Positions 26,158 through 34,063 of a stretch of 64,000 nt of DNA are shown one piece after another. A program made the position numbers and the translations under genes. Below the pieces are notes generated by a model that saw only the letters and a list, made by a program, of their open reading frames with translations, did no database searches and was not told the origin of the DNA. Every line of letters starts with the position of its first letter. Within the stretch, counting starts at the first letter, position 1. Origin of the DNA: Haloprofundus salinisoli (GTDB lineage: Archaea > Halobacteriota > Halobacteria > Halobacteriales > Haloferacaceae); the NCBI RefSeq assembly GCF_020097815.1, contig NZ_CP083663.1, positions 248,001 to 312,000 of the forward strand, in the 5' to 3' direction.

Positions 26158-26615
26158 ACCGCGTCGTCACCCTCGGCGCGGATGGCCAGTCGCTTGATGC
26201 GCTCTTGGAGGTCGTCCGAGCCCGACGCCGAGAGGCCGGGGATAGTGACGTCCGCGCCGCGCGAGCCGGCGGTGTAGACGACGGTCGTCGACAGTCCGGC
26301 GAGTCGCTCGACGGGCGACCGCGAGGAGTCGACGTGCTGGATGCGGACGAACGGAACCACCGTTCGGACGCGGGTGAACACCCCGCGCTCCAGATACAGC
26401 GAATCCTCGCGGACCTCGTACCGCCAGTAGCGATACCGGAGGATAGCGACGGCGACGCCGAACAGGAGTACGAGAAGAAACACCGCGACCGAAAGCCAGA
26501 GACCCTGCTCGAAGACGAAGCGATCGAGCGCGGCGGCGAGCGCGGCGACGACGGCGGCGACGACGACCGCCCGCAGCGACCACAGCAGTCGGACGCGGGG
26601 ATGCAGTCGCATCAT
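26154..26615 (-). CDS. Small PH-domain membrane protein (YdbS-like)
   Basis: 153 residues from MMRLHPRVRLLW: two membrane helices (about 12-30 and 35-55) and one bPH2 domain (RYWRYEVREDSLYLERGVFT, VVPFVRIQHVDSSRSPVERL). First gene of the two-gene PH unit. The GTG at 26645 would add ten residues; I prefer the ATG pair at 26615/26612 by family starts. A TATA-like tttatact near 26745-26752 on this strand suggests a leader of about 100 bases, longer than usual here. Confidence 0.82.
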   Translation of the reverse strand: MMRLHPRVRLLWSLRAVVVAAVVAALAAALDRFVFEQGLWLSVAVFLLVLLFGVAVAILRYRYWRYEVREDSLYLERGVFTRVRTVVPFVRIQHVDSSRSPVERLAGLSTTVVYTAGSRGADVTIPGLSASGSDDLQERIKRLAIRAEGDDAV

Positions 26616-26770
26616 CGGCGACGTACCTCGTTGCACGGACGGCACGGTTCGCGTTTCACCCGCTCGACTCCGCCGTCTCGTCGCCGTCTCGCCGACGTTG
26701 CCGTCGACCGGAAGCCGCTCATCGCCGGTCGTTTCGACGGAGCGAGTATAAATCCCGGTATCCGGAGCGG

Positions 26771-27556
26771 TCAGGCCGTCGCGCTCAACTGGCGCTCGAC
26801 GCGGCGGCGGGCGCGCTCGACCGTCTCCAGGAGCGTCGCCGCCGACGACAGCGCCGGATACGTGTACGGTCGGTCCTGGTAGAGAAACGTCGGCAGGTCG
26901 ACGTCGGTGATACCGAGTCGCTGGCGGTGACTTCGGATCCTCGCCTGGCGCTCGGCGTGAAGAGACTCCACTCGTCGTTCGAGCGCCGAAACCCGCGCTC
27001 TGAGGTCGCAGAGGTCGTCGAACGACCGCTCGGGGAGTGGTCGGTCGTCGAGCGAACGGAGTCGCTCGGTGACGGTGTCGATACCGTCGAGCACCGTCGT
27101 CAACGAGTCCGCCTCCTCGTCGAGCAGGGCGACGAACGACTCGCGGTCGGCCGCCGCCTCCTTCGCCGCCTCGGCGACGACGCGCTGTAGTTCCGGCGTC
27201 AGTCCGTCCGCGGAGACCAACGCACCGCCGACGCCGGTGCCGAACTCCTCGACGATGCTTCGCCCGACGGTGTCGCCGTACTCGCTCTCGTAGTGCGGGA
27301 CCGCCATCACCGTCTGCTGGTACGCGTTCAGAACGCGCCGCGTCGCGTTCGGTCCGCCCTCGCCGACGCTGGTGCCTCTGACCGTCGCCGGAACCGCGCG
27401 ACCGGCGCTCGCCGGTTGTATCTGTGCCAGTTGATCGCCGAACGCGCGGAACGCCTCGCGCTCGTCGACGGTCCGACGGCGCTCTTTACGAACGACCTGA
27501 CGGCCATCTCGAACCGTGTGCCCGACGGCGTCGAGCCTCGGGGCCCGCTCGGTCAT
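26771..27556 (-). CDS. Halobacterial coiled-coil protein (DUF7260-like)
   Basis: 261 residues from MTERAPRLDAVGHTV. Mostly helical with heptad-like stretches (VVAEAAKEAAADRESF, LRARVSALERRVESLHAER) and a conserved-looking end (DLPTFLYQDRPYTYPALSS). No catalytic motif. Start chosen where the ATG overlaps the TGA of the 45-residue micro-ORF; the longer reading to 27733 lies over the promoter. Family recalled as DUF7260, of unknown function. Confidence 0.75.
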   Translation of the reverse strand: MTERAPRLDAVGHTVRDGRQVVRKERRRTVDEREAFRAFGDQLAQIQPASAGRAVPATVRGTSVGEGGPNATRRVLNAYQQTVMAVPHYESEYGDTVGRSIVEEFGTGVGGALVSADGLTPELQRVVAEAAKEAAADRESFVALLDEEADSLTTVLDGIDTVTERLRSLDDRPLPERSFDDLCDLRARVSALERRVESLHAERQARIRSHRQRLGITDVDLPTFLYQDRPYTYPALSSAATLLETVERARRRVERQLSATA

Positions 27557-27690
27557 CGCTCGACGTCCTCGGTGTAGGTGCCGAACGGCGTCTGCCGACG
27601 GAGCCGTATTCGACCGGTTCGCATCGACAGTTCGATCCGCACACCCCCGCTGCAAGAAGAATATTCGCCGCTCACGCGCTCTCGTCTCAT
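27553..27690 (-). CDS. Leaderless 45-residue micro-ORF coupled to DUF7260-like gene
   Basis: ATG 27690 opens a frame of 45 residues containing SMRTGRIRLRRQTPFGTYTE and ending EDVER. Its TGA overlaps the ATG of the downstream gene as ATGA. The TATA box at 27717-27726 sits 27-35 bases upstream, exactly as needed for a leaderless transcript that begins here. The basic RTGRIRLRRQ segment with a short acidic end looks like a real small protein, perhaps a partner of its neighbour; a purely translational-coupling role is the alternative. Confidence 0.55.
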   Translation of the reverse strand: MRRERVSGEYSSCSGGVRIELSMRTGRIRLRRQTPFGTYTEDVER

Positions 27691-27716
27691 CGCTCTCCTC
27701 GAGGTCTGCTACCGGG

Positions 27717-27726
27717 ATAAAAATAT
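27717..27726 (-). promoter_or_regulatory. TATA box of the micro-ORF / DUF7260-like unit
   Basis: On the minus strand atatttttat, centred about 30 bases upstream of the ATG at 27690 and about 165 bases upstream of the DUF7260-like ATG. This favours transcription starting at the micro-ORF. Confidence 0.55.
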
Positions 27727-27789
27727 CGGCCACTGGTTACATTGAAATAATTACTGCTCTATAGACCGATATAGCCATCCGCGCTAACA

Positions 27790-27806
27790 CGTCAGCCTGA
27801 CTGACG
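27790..27806. promoter_or_regulatory. Inverted repeat CGTCAG-N5-CTGACG
   Basis: A perfect 6-base inverted repeat with a 5-base spacer lies between two divergent genes, about 80 bases upstream of the TATA box (cttttaatc, 27884-27892) of the DUF4349 lipoprotein gene. An operator is possible. Confidence 0.35.
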
Positions 27807-27911
27807 GGTCGGTCGAGTCGGCGTCAAACGCTGACTCCGACGGCCACGATAGGTCAAATACCTGTTTGTCCCTTGGGAAGTTTCTTTTAATCTTGCTTAT
27901 ATCTGTTCGGC

Positions 27912-28811
27912 ATGCGTATCAGTTCACGAACGGTTGCGACGCTGGCGGTCGCCCTCCTGTTGGTGACGGCGGGCTGTGCCGGCAGCGGTAACGGCGGAAG
28001 CGAGGATGGCGGATACTTCGCCGGACAGAGTACGGACCTGTCCACCAACGGGGGCTCCGGCGGTTCGGCGACCGACGCGGCCGCCGAAGGCGAGACGGCG
28101 AACGTCGACAGTAGCGCACAGTTCTCACAGCGGCGCGAACTGATCCGCATCGGCGAGCTGCGGATGCAGGTCGACGACTTCGAGCGCGCCCGCGACAACC
28201 TGACCGAGGCCGTCGAAGCGCGCGGCGGCTACGTCAGCGACACGAGCGTTTCGAACCGCGGCGAGGGTAACGAGACGTGGTCACAGGGCCGCATCGTCCT
28301 GCGCGTCCCGCAGGAGAACTACACCTCGATGCTCGACGCCGCCAAGAGTGAGGGAGAGGTGCAGTTCGAGGAGACGAAGACGGAGGACGTGACCGACCAG
28401 ATCGTCGATCTCGAGGCCCGACTGGAGAACCTCCGCGCCGAGCGCGACCGGTTGCGTGAGCTGTACCAACAGGCCAACGAGACGCGAGACGTGCTGGCCG
28501 TCCAGCGCGAGCTGTCGGACGTGCAGTCCGAAATCGAGCGACTCGAAGGCCGACTCCAGTCGCTCGAACAGCGGGTGGCGTACTCCACGCTCACGATTTC
28601 CGTCGAAGAACCGCGACCCGAGGGCCTCTACGACCGCGCCGAGTGGTACGACACCGGCGTGCTGGCGGCGTTTCTCGAATCCGTCAGCGGCGTCGGCGTC
28701 ACGCTCCGAGCGCTCGTCGTCGGCCTCGCGTACGCCGCGCCGTATCTGGTCGTCTTCGGGCTGCCGGTCGTCGGTGCGGCGGTCCTCTTGCACCGTCGAG
28801 TCCGCGGCTGA
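27912..28811 (+). CDS. DUF4349 lipoprotein
   Basis: 299 residues. A signal peptide ends in a lipobox, LLLVTAGC with Cys22 as the lipidation site, followed by a Gly/Ser linker. The DUF4349 core spans residues about 75-260: RELIRIGELRMQVDDFERAR, GRIVLRVPQENYTSMLDAAK, a coiled coil (about 150-205) and YSTLTISVEEP. A membrane segment near the C-terminus (about 268-290) and a basic end follow, so the protein is anchored at both ends. Function is unknown. cttttaatc about 25 bases upstream supports a leaderless start. Confidence 0.9.
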   Translation: MRISSRTVATLAVALLLVTAGCAGSGNGGSEDGGYFAGQSTDLSTNGGSGGSATDAAAEGETANVDSSAQFSQRRELIRIGELRMQVDDFERARDNLTEAVEARGGYVSDTSVSNRGEGNETWSQGRIVLRVPQENYTSMLDAAKSEGEVQFEETKTEDVTDQIVDLEARLENLRAERDRLRELYQQANETRDVLAVQRELSDVQSEIERLEGRLQSLEQRVAYSTLTISVEEPRPEGLYDRAEWYDTGVLAAFLESVSGVGVTLRALVVGLAYAAPYLVVFGLPVVGAAVLLHRRVRG

Positions 28812-28850
28812 GTCGCCGCCCGCAGTCTCTTCTCCACCCGGTTGGCGTCG

Positions 28851-29087
28851 CTATTCGAGTCTCGTTCCGTCGCGGGGGCAGTACTCGTAGTTTTCGTCCT
28901 CCGTTCGAAAGCCACAGGTCGGACACCGCCGGGTCGTTCTCGCGGCCGTCGTCCCGCGGAACAGAAACGGGACGAACGGCAGGAACAGAAAGAAGACGAA
29001 ACTGTCGAAGTACCACCACAACAGCGCGCTGATGAGGAGACTGCCGACGAGTCCGAGGAGCGCGGTCAGCGTCCGGGAGCGAACCAT
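28851..29087 (-). CDS. Small membrane protein with C-terminal zinc ribbon
   Basis: 78 residues: two membrane helices (about 8-26 and 28-44) and a cytoplasmic ribbon RRCPTCGFRTEDENYEYCPR with a third Cys, ending DGTRLE. The ribbon has CxxC plus one further Cys, so the zinc site may be incomplete. It follows the inositol-phosphatase-like gene on the same strand by about 50 bases. Confidence 0.75.
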   Translation of the reverse strand: MVRSRTLTALLGLVGSLLISALLWWYFDSFVFFLFLPFVPFLFRGTTAARTTRRCPTCGFRTEDENYEYCPRDGTRLE

Positions 29088-29138
29088 ACGTCGGTAATAC
29101 GCAGCCGTCGGTCAAAAGGCGGGCGATCTCCGCGTTCG

Positions 29139-29933
29139 TTACTCCAGTTTCGGTCGCACCGCCGCCGGGAGCGCCCCGACGAGCGCTTCGAGCGTCGCCC
29201 GGTCGCCCGCCGCGACGTACGTGCCCTCGGATTCGACCGACTCGACGCCCGCTTCGGCCGCCAGCAGCGACCCCGCGTGCTGTTCGTACACGTCCGGATA
29301 GAACGAGACGAGTCCCTCGATTCGCCCCGTCGCCAGCAGACCCCAGTCGACGCAGGGCGACCACGTCTCCAGCACCCGCTTGCAGACGCCGTCGAGGGCG
29401 TCGACCATCTCTCTTCCCTTCTCGCGCCGGTCGGCGTCGCGGACCGCCGGGAGTCCGAGGACGAACGAGACGGTGCCGTGTTCGAGCGGCAGGTCGCTTC
29501 TCACGGAGTGAATCGGCTCGCCGTTCACCGTCGCGCCCCGCCCTCGACGGGCGAGATACAGCGACTCGGGCAGCGGTTCGTAGATCGCCGAGACGACGGG
29601 CACCCCGTCGTCGACGACGGCGACGGCGGAGGCGAACATCGGCAGTCCGGCGGCGAAGTTGTTCGTCCCGTCCAACGGGTCGACGACCCACTCGTAGCGG
29701 CCCGACCCGGAACGCCCGGTCTCCTCGGCGTGGAGGGCGTGGTCGGGGAACGAATCGCGGATTACGGAGACGACTCGCTCCTCGGCGGCGCGGTCGGCGG
29801 CCGCCTTCACGTCGTCGACACCGTACTCGCCCTCGACGGTCCCGTCTCGGAACTCGTCGCGGAGAAACTCCCCGGCGGCGCGTACCGCCCGCTCGGCCAC
29901 CGCGGCCAACTCCTCGACGTCGGCATCGTCCAT
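29139..29933 (-). CDS. Inositol monophosphatase / FBPase-like enzyme
   Basis: 264 residues. Metal-site motif VVDPLDGTNNFAAGLP (Asp85, Asp88) and Glu70-Glu71 are intact, so it is a member of the Mg-dependent lithium-sensitive sugar phosphatase family. The second signature, normally W-D-x-A-A/G-G, reads YEQHAGSLLAAEAGV at 216-230: Glu217 stands where the third metal-binding Asp is expected. This may alter metal affinity or mark a side branch. Substrate could be inositol phosphate, fructose 1,6-bisphosphate or PAP; not decidable. Confidence 0.88.
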   Translation of the reverse strand: MDDADVEELAAVAERAVRAAGEFLRDEFRDGTVEGEYGVDDVKAAADRAAEERVVSVIRDSFPDHALHAEETGRSGSGRYEWVVDPLDGTNNFAAGLPMFASAVAVVDDGVPVVSAIYEPLPESLYLARRGRGATVNGEPIHSVRSDLPLEHGTVSFVLGLPAVRDADRREKGREMVDALDGVCKRVLETWSPCVDWGLLATGRIEGLVSFYPDVYEQHAGSLLAAEAGVESVESEGTYVAAGDRATLEALVGALPAAVRPKLE

Positions 29934-30035
29934 AGTCGCTGGTTCGGGGCAATCAGTATGAGCGGTTCGAAGTGATTCGACCGTCGAACCGTCGGACGAG
30001 ACGGACGAGAGGTATCGGGGGCCGTATATCTAGGT

Positions 30036-30063
30036 AGATTTCTACAAATCTATCTACAAATCT
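30036..30063. promoter_or_regulatory. Dyad AGATTT-N4-AAATCT with direct repeat TCTACAAATCT
   Basis: AGATTTctacAAATCT (30036-30051) is a perfect inverted repeat. The 11-base unit TCTACAAATCT occurs at 30041-30051 and again at 30053-30063, a 12-base step. The block is AT-rich amid GC-rich DNA and lies between the divergent phosphatase and S9 peptidase genes, near tttttaga (30074-30081). It looks like a regulator binding site or an overlapping promoter. Confidence 0.5.
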
Positions 30064-30170
30064 TTCTGGACACCTTTTTAGATACCATCTCGAATACCTC
30101 CTCAGAGGCTCGTCGTACGCGAAGTGCCGATTGCCCAACGTATTTCGGGGGGCCCGGCAAGATACGACCG

Positions 30171-32288
30171 ATGAGTGAGCCGATCCCGCTCGAATCCTTC
30201 TACGATTTCACCCAGATTTCGACGGTGTTCGACGTCTCGCCGGACGGCGAGCGCGTCGCCTTCGTCACCGCCGAATCCGACCAAAGCGAGGAGAAACGAC
30301 TGACCTCGCTGTTCGTCGCTCCGACCGACGGCAGTCGGGACCCGCACCGCCTGACCCGTCTCCCCGGCGGCAGTCAGCCGACGTGGAGCCCCGACGGCGA
30401 CCGACTCGCCTTCGTCGCCGCGCGCGAAAAGGACACCGAGCGCCGCATCGGTTGGCAGCAGAAGGAGGACGAGGAAGACGAAGCCGACGAGGGCGACGGG
30501 TCCAACGGTCACGGCGGCGACGACGAGCCCAAATCCCAAGTGTGGCTGTTCGACCTCTCGCTCGGCGGCGACGCCCGGCAGGTGACCGACTTCGACGAGG
30601 GCGTCCGCGAGTTCGATTGGTCGCCCGACGGCGACCGACTCGTCGTCTCCGCGCGCGATCCCACCGAGGAGGAACGAAAGTACCTCGACGACCGGCGCGA
30701 CGGCGGGCCCATCGAGACCGAACGTCTCCAGCACAAAGCCGACGGCGTCGGCTATCTCGACTCGGTGACGACGTACCTGTTCGTCGTCGACGTCGAGTCG
30801 GGTGACTCCGAGCGACTGGACGACGCCTACGGCGGCGGCGCGTTCGAACCGCTGTCGGGGATGAACCCCGCGTGGGGGTCGACGGACCGAATCGCGTTCA
30901 CCTCCTGTCGCCTCGACAGTCCCGACGACACGATGGTCCGGGACGTGTACACCGTCGACCCCGACGGAAGCGGCCTCGAACGGTGGACCGATTCGGACCT
31001 CGCCGCCAACGCGCCGACGTGGTCGCCCGGCGGCGAATCCATCGCGTTCGTCGGCAGCGACCCCGAGAACTGGTACGTCCCGACCCAGTTGTTCGTCCAC
31101 GACGGCGGGGAGTACGCGTCGCAGACGGCCGACTTCGACCGAACGCTGGCCCGCGGCGCGACGCCGCAGTGGGCCGACGACGAGACGCTGTACGTCCTCG
31201 TCGGCGACGAGGGGAAGACGCGGCCAGTTCGCGTCGGCGTCGACGGAACCGTCGAGCGCGTGTTCGCGGCGCAGGGCGACGACCGGGCGGTGAAAGGGTT
31301 CGACCTCGGGGGCGACGCCGCGGGGTTCCTCCTCTCGCATCCGAGCGAGGGTCAAGACCTGTTCGCTCTGGATATCGCAGATCTCGGTGCGGAAAGCGAA
31401 CCGGAGTCGTTCGCGCGGCTCTCGCGCGTCAACGGCGAGTTCACCGACGAGTACGAGATGCCGCAGGTGCGGCGCGTGACGTACGAATCGGATGTGTCCG
31501 AGCGACGCTCGGACGCTCGGGAGACGGAGGCTCCCGGCGGATGGGACGTCGAGGGAATCGTCTACGCGCCGCCCGAGTTCGACTTCGAGAGTCCGGACGA
31601 ACATCCGCTGGTCGTCGCCATCCACGGCGGCCCCATCTCCTACGACGAACCGGAGTTCCGCTTCGCGCACTCGGTGTTCACCTCCCGCGGCTACGTCGTC
31701 TTCCGGCCGAACTACCGCGGCGGGTCGTCGTACGGCCGGCAGTTCGCCGAGACGCTCCGCGGGCGCTGGGGCACCGTCGAAGTCGAGGACATCGCCGCCG
31801 GCATCGAGGAGATGGTCGACCGCGGCTACGCCGACCCTGACCGCGTCTTCGGCCACGGCTTCTCCTACGGCGGCATCGCCCAGGGCTTTCTCGTGACGCA
31901 GACTGACCTCCTGACCGCCGCCGCGCCCGAACACGGCCTCTACGACCTCCGGTCGGCGTACGGCACCGACGACAGCCACATCTGGACCGAAAACGAGTAC
32001 GGCGTCCCGTGGAAGGAAGGCGAGGCGCTCGACGCCTCCTCCAGCATCCTCGATATCGGCAACCTCTCGACGCCGCTGCTCGTGATGGCGGGCGAGGAGG
32101 ACTGGCGCTGTCCGCCGTCGCAGTCCGAGCAGTTGTACGTCAGCGCGAAGAAGCAGGGCGTCGACGCGAAGTTCGTCCTCTATCCGGGCGAACACCACAA
32201 CGTCGGCGACCCGGACCGCGCCATCCACCGCCTCGAGCAGATTCTGGAGTGGTACGAGCGGCACGACCCGGCGGCGGAGTCCGAGTAG
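30171..32288 (+). CDS. S9-family (acylaminoacyl-peptidase-like) serine peptidase
   Basis: 705 residues. Residues 1-430 form a TolB/DPP-like beta-propeller with repeated PDGERVAFV, SPDGDRLAFVAA and SPGGESIAFVGS blades; one blade carries an acidic insertion near residue 110 (EEDEADEGDGSNGHGG). The C-terminal alpha/beta hydrolase has Ser565 in GHGFSYGG, Asp644 in MAGEEDWRCP and His675/His676 in YPGEHHN. It should cut small peptides or N-acyl peptides in the cytoplasm. No signal peptide. Confidence 0.93.
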   Translation: MSEPIPLESFYDFTQISTVFDVSPDGERVAFVTAESDQSEEKRLTSLFVAPTDGSRDPHRLTRLPGGSQPTWSPDGDRLAFVAAREKDTERRIGWQQKEDEEDEADEGDGSNGHGGDDEPKSQVWLFDLSLGGDARQVTDFDEGVREFDWSPDGDRLVVSARDPTEEERKYLDDRRDGGPIETERLQHKADGVGYLDSVTTYLFVVDVESGDSERLDDAYGGGAFEPLSGMNPAWGSTDRIAFTSCRLDSPDDTMVRDVYTVDPDGSGLERWTDSDLAANAPTWSPGGESIAFVGSDPENWYVPTQLFVHDGGEYASQTADFDRTLARGATPQWADDETLYVLVGDEGKTRPVRVGVDGTVERVFAAQGDDRAVKGFDLGGDAAGFLLSHPSEGQDLFALDIADLGAESEPESFARLSRVNGEFTDEYEMPQVRRVTYESDVSERRSDARETEAPGGWDVEGIVYAPPEFDFESPDEHPLVVAIHGGPISYDEPEFRFAHSVFTSRGYVVFRPNYRGGSSYGRQFAETLRGRWGTVEVEDIAAGIEEMVDRGYADPDRVFGHGFSYGGIAQGFLVTQTDLLTAAAPEHGLYDLRSAYGTDDSHIWTENEYGVPWKEGEALDASSSILDIGNLSTPLLVMAGEEDWRCPPSQSEQLYVSAKKQGVDAKFVLYPGEHHNVGDPDRAIHRLEQILEWYERHDPAAESE

Positions 32289-32364
32289 GCGTCAACGCGC
32301 CGCGTCGAGTTAGTCGGGAATCGCCGACCCCGACCTTCTTTCCCTCCCCGTCGACGTCGTCCCC

Positions 32365-32545
32365 ATGCCGACAGTCGATTCTGTAGACGTGGTCGTCCTC
32401 GGGGGCACGCCCGGCGGCGTCGCCGCCGCGATGGCGGTCGAAGCCGACGAACCGCCGGCGGTGCTCGACGCCTCGCGCATCCAGCGTCGACTCGGGCGTC
32501 TCGCTCTCCGTTTTCAACGACGCCGAGACGAACGCGGCGGTGTGA
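32365..32545 (+). pseudogene. Remnant of an FAD-dependent oxidoreductase
   Basis: ATG 32365 gives MPTVDSVDVVVLGGTPGGVA, the dinucleotide-binding start of an FAD oxidoreductase (GxGxxG variant GGTPGG). About 30 residues later the family pattern stops. In another frame the stretch SVDSGVSLSVFNDAETNAAV ends with TGA at 32543 and may be the old C-terminus. A large internal deletion is the simplest account. Confidence 0.5.
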
Positions 32546-32647
32546 GCGAACAGCGGGGACACACGCGTTCGGCGAGCATCGACTCCGCACGAGAGCCTGC
32601 GTCGACCACAGCGTTTTGTCGCCTCCCCCAGTGGGTGAGACAGAGAG

Positions 32648-34009
32648 ATGCCGCGCCTGGAAGACCCGCTCGAACTGGGCGGCCTGACCGTTCCGAATCG
32701 GCTCTATCGAGCGCCGCTTCTGGAGTGCGCCGGTAACGGCGACGACGCCGTCGAGACGCTCGTCTCCGACCTCGAACCCGCCGCGGCGTCGGGTGCCGGC
32801 CTCGTCTGTCAGGGCGCGACCGTCGTCCGCGGCGAGGGCGGCTGCGCCGCGCCGGGGATGACGCGCGTCCACGACCCGGACTTCGTCGCTAACCTTTCGA
32901 AGCTCACCGACGCGATTCACGCTCACGGCGGCACCATCGCTATCCAACTGGAACACGGCGGCCTGCGGAGTATGGAGACGTGGCACGCGGGCTACCGTCG
33001 CGCGAATCCGGACCTGCAACAGCTCGCCGTCTCACGGCCGCCGTGGCCGCTTCGGCTGCTGGATACGCTTGGCTTTCTCAACTACGACGCGCACGTGCTG
33101 ACGACCGACGAAGCGTACGAGTTGGCGGCCGACTTCGGCCGGTCGGCGGCGTACGCCGTCGACGCCGGCTACGACGCGATTCACCTCGCCGGAGCGAACA
33201 TGGGTATCGTCCAGCAGTTCCTCTCGCCGTTCTACAATCGCCGAACCGACGAGTTCCGCGACGGAGTGCGCTTTCTCGAACTCGTCCACGACGAGATTCG
33301 CGAGAGGGCGGGCGACGTCCCCCTCATGACGAAGGTACCGGCCGAGACGGAAGCGCCGCCGTTCGTCCACCGCCAGCCACCGCTGGCGAGCCTCCGCTCG
33401 CGCGACTCACGGAGACGGCGTCGCCTCTCAACCACCGACGCCGTGGGAATCTGCGAGCGACTCGACGCCATCGGCTACGACGCGCTCGTTCCAGTGAACG
33501 CATCGGTGTTCTGGGACATGAGCATCGTCCGCGGCGAGTTTCCGACGCGAGCGTGGCGCGACGAGCGGTATCGGGACGGATACGCCGAGGCGTTCGGGAA
33601 CCGTTCCCGGGCGGCGCTCGTCGCACTCGCCAACTGGGTGGAGTCGCTCGCGTACGACTTCGAACCGGTGTGGAACGCCGCCCTCTGTCGGAGGGTTCGC
33701 GAGCGGGTGGACGCGCCGGTGCTCGCGGAGGGCGGAATTCGCAGACGGGAGGAGATCGACCGCCTGCTGGGCCGCGACTGCGATATGGTCGGACTGGCAC
33801 GGCCGTTCTACGCCGAACCCGAGTTGCCCGCGCGGTTGCTGGAGGCGTCGCCCGAAGCGCGCGTCGTCTGCGAGAGCTGCAACAACTGCGCGGTGCCGCA
33901 GGCGACGGGGGAACCCGGAGTGTGTCGAACGCCCGAAGTACTTCGGCGGGCGGGCGAGTTGCGGAACGCGGGTGCGTACGAGCGAGACGACCGTTCGCAG
34001 GGAGAGTGA
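32648..34009 (+). CDS. NADH:flavin oxidoreductase, Old-Yellow-Enzyme type with Fe-S site
   Basis: 453 residues. FMN TIM barrel of the 2,4-dienoyl-CoA reductase/OYE kind: LGGLTVPNRLYRAPLLECAG at the start, IQLEHGG, DAIHLAGANMGIVQQFLSPF YNRRTDEF and VLAEGGIRRREEIDRLL. The C-terminal Cys cluster CESCNNCAVPQ-(8)-C (about residues 407-425) fits a 4Fe-4S centre, but the flavodoxin-like and NAD domains of full-length dienoyl-CoA reductases are missing. Residues about 240-265 contain a very basic insert, unlike the acidic remainder, encoded by DNA with a gcgagc-ctcc-gctcgc hairpin. Substrate unknown. Confidence 0.87.
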   Translation: MPRLEDPLELGGLTVPNRLYRAPLLECAGNGDDAVETLVSDLEPAAASGAGLVCQGATVVRGEGGCAAPGMTRVHDPDFVANLSKLTDAIHAHGGTIAIQLEHGGLRSMETWHAGYRRANPDLQQLAVSRPPWPLRLLDTLGFLNYDAHVLTTDEAYELAADFGRSAAYAVDAGYDAIHLAGANMGIVQQFLSPFYNRRTDEFRDGVRFLELVHDEIRERAGDVPLMTKVPAETEAPPFVHRQPPLASLRSRDSRRRRRLSTTDAVGICERLDAIGYDALVPVNASVFWDMSIVRGEFPTRAWRDERYRDGYAEAFGNRSRAALVALANWVESLAYDFEPVWNAALCRRVRERVDAPVLAEGGIRRREEIDRLLGRDCDMVGLARPFYAEPELPARLLEASPEARVVCESCNNCAVPQATGEPGVCRTPEVLRRAGELRNAGAYERDDRSQGE

Positions 34010-34063
34010 GGAAGCGAGTAGAGAAGAACCAGTCCGAGCGTCCGGAAATCGGCTCGCTCTCGC

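Noticed and set aside
29953-30138. 61-codon minus-strand ORF before the phosphatase gene
   Set aside because: It runs across the AT-rich dyad and promoter region and has no ribosome-binding or TATA support at its ATG; a small gene cannot be fully excluded.
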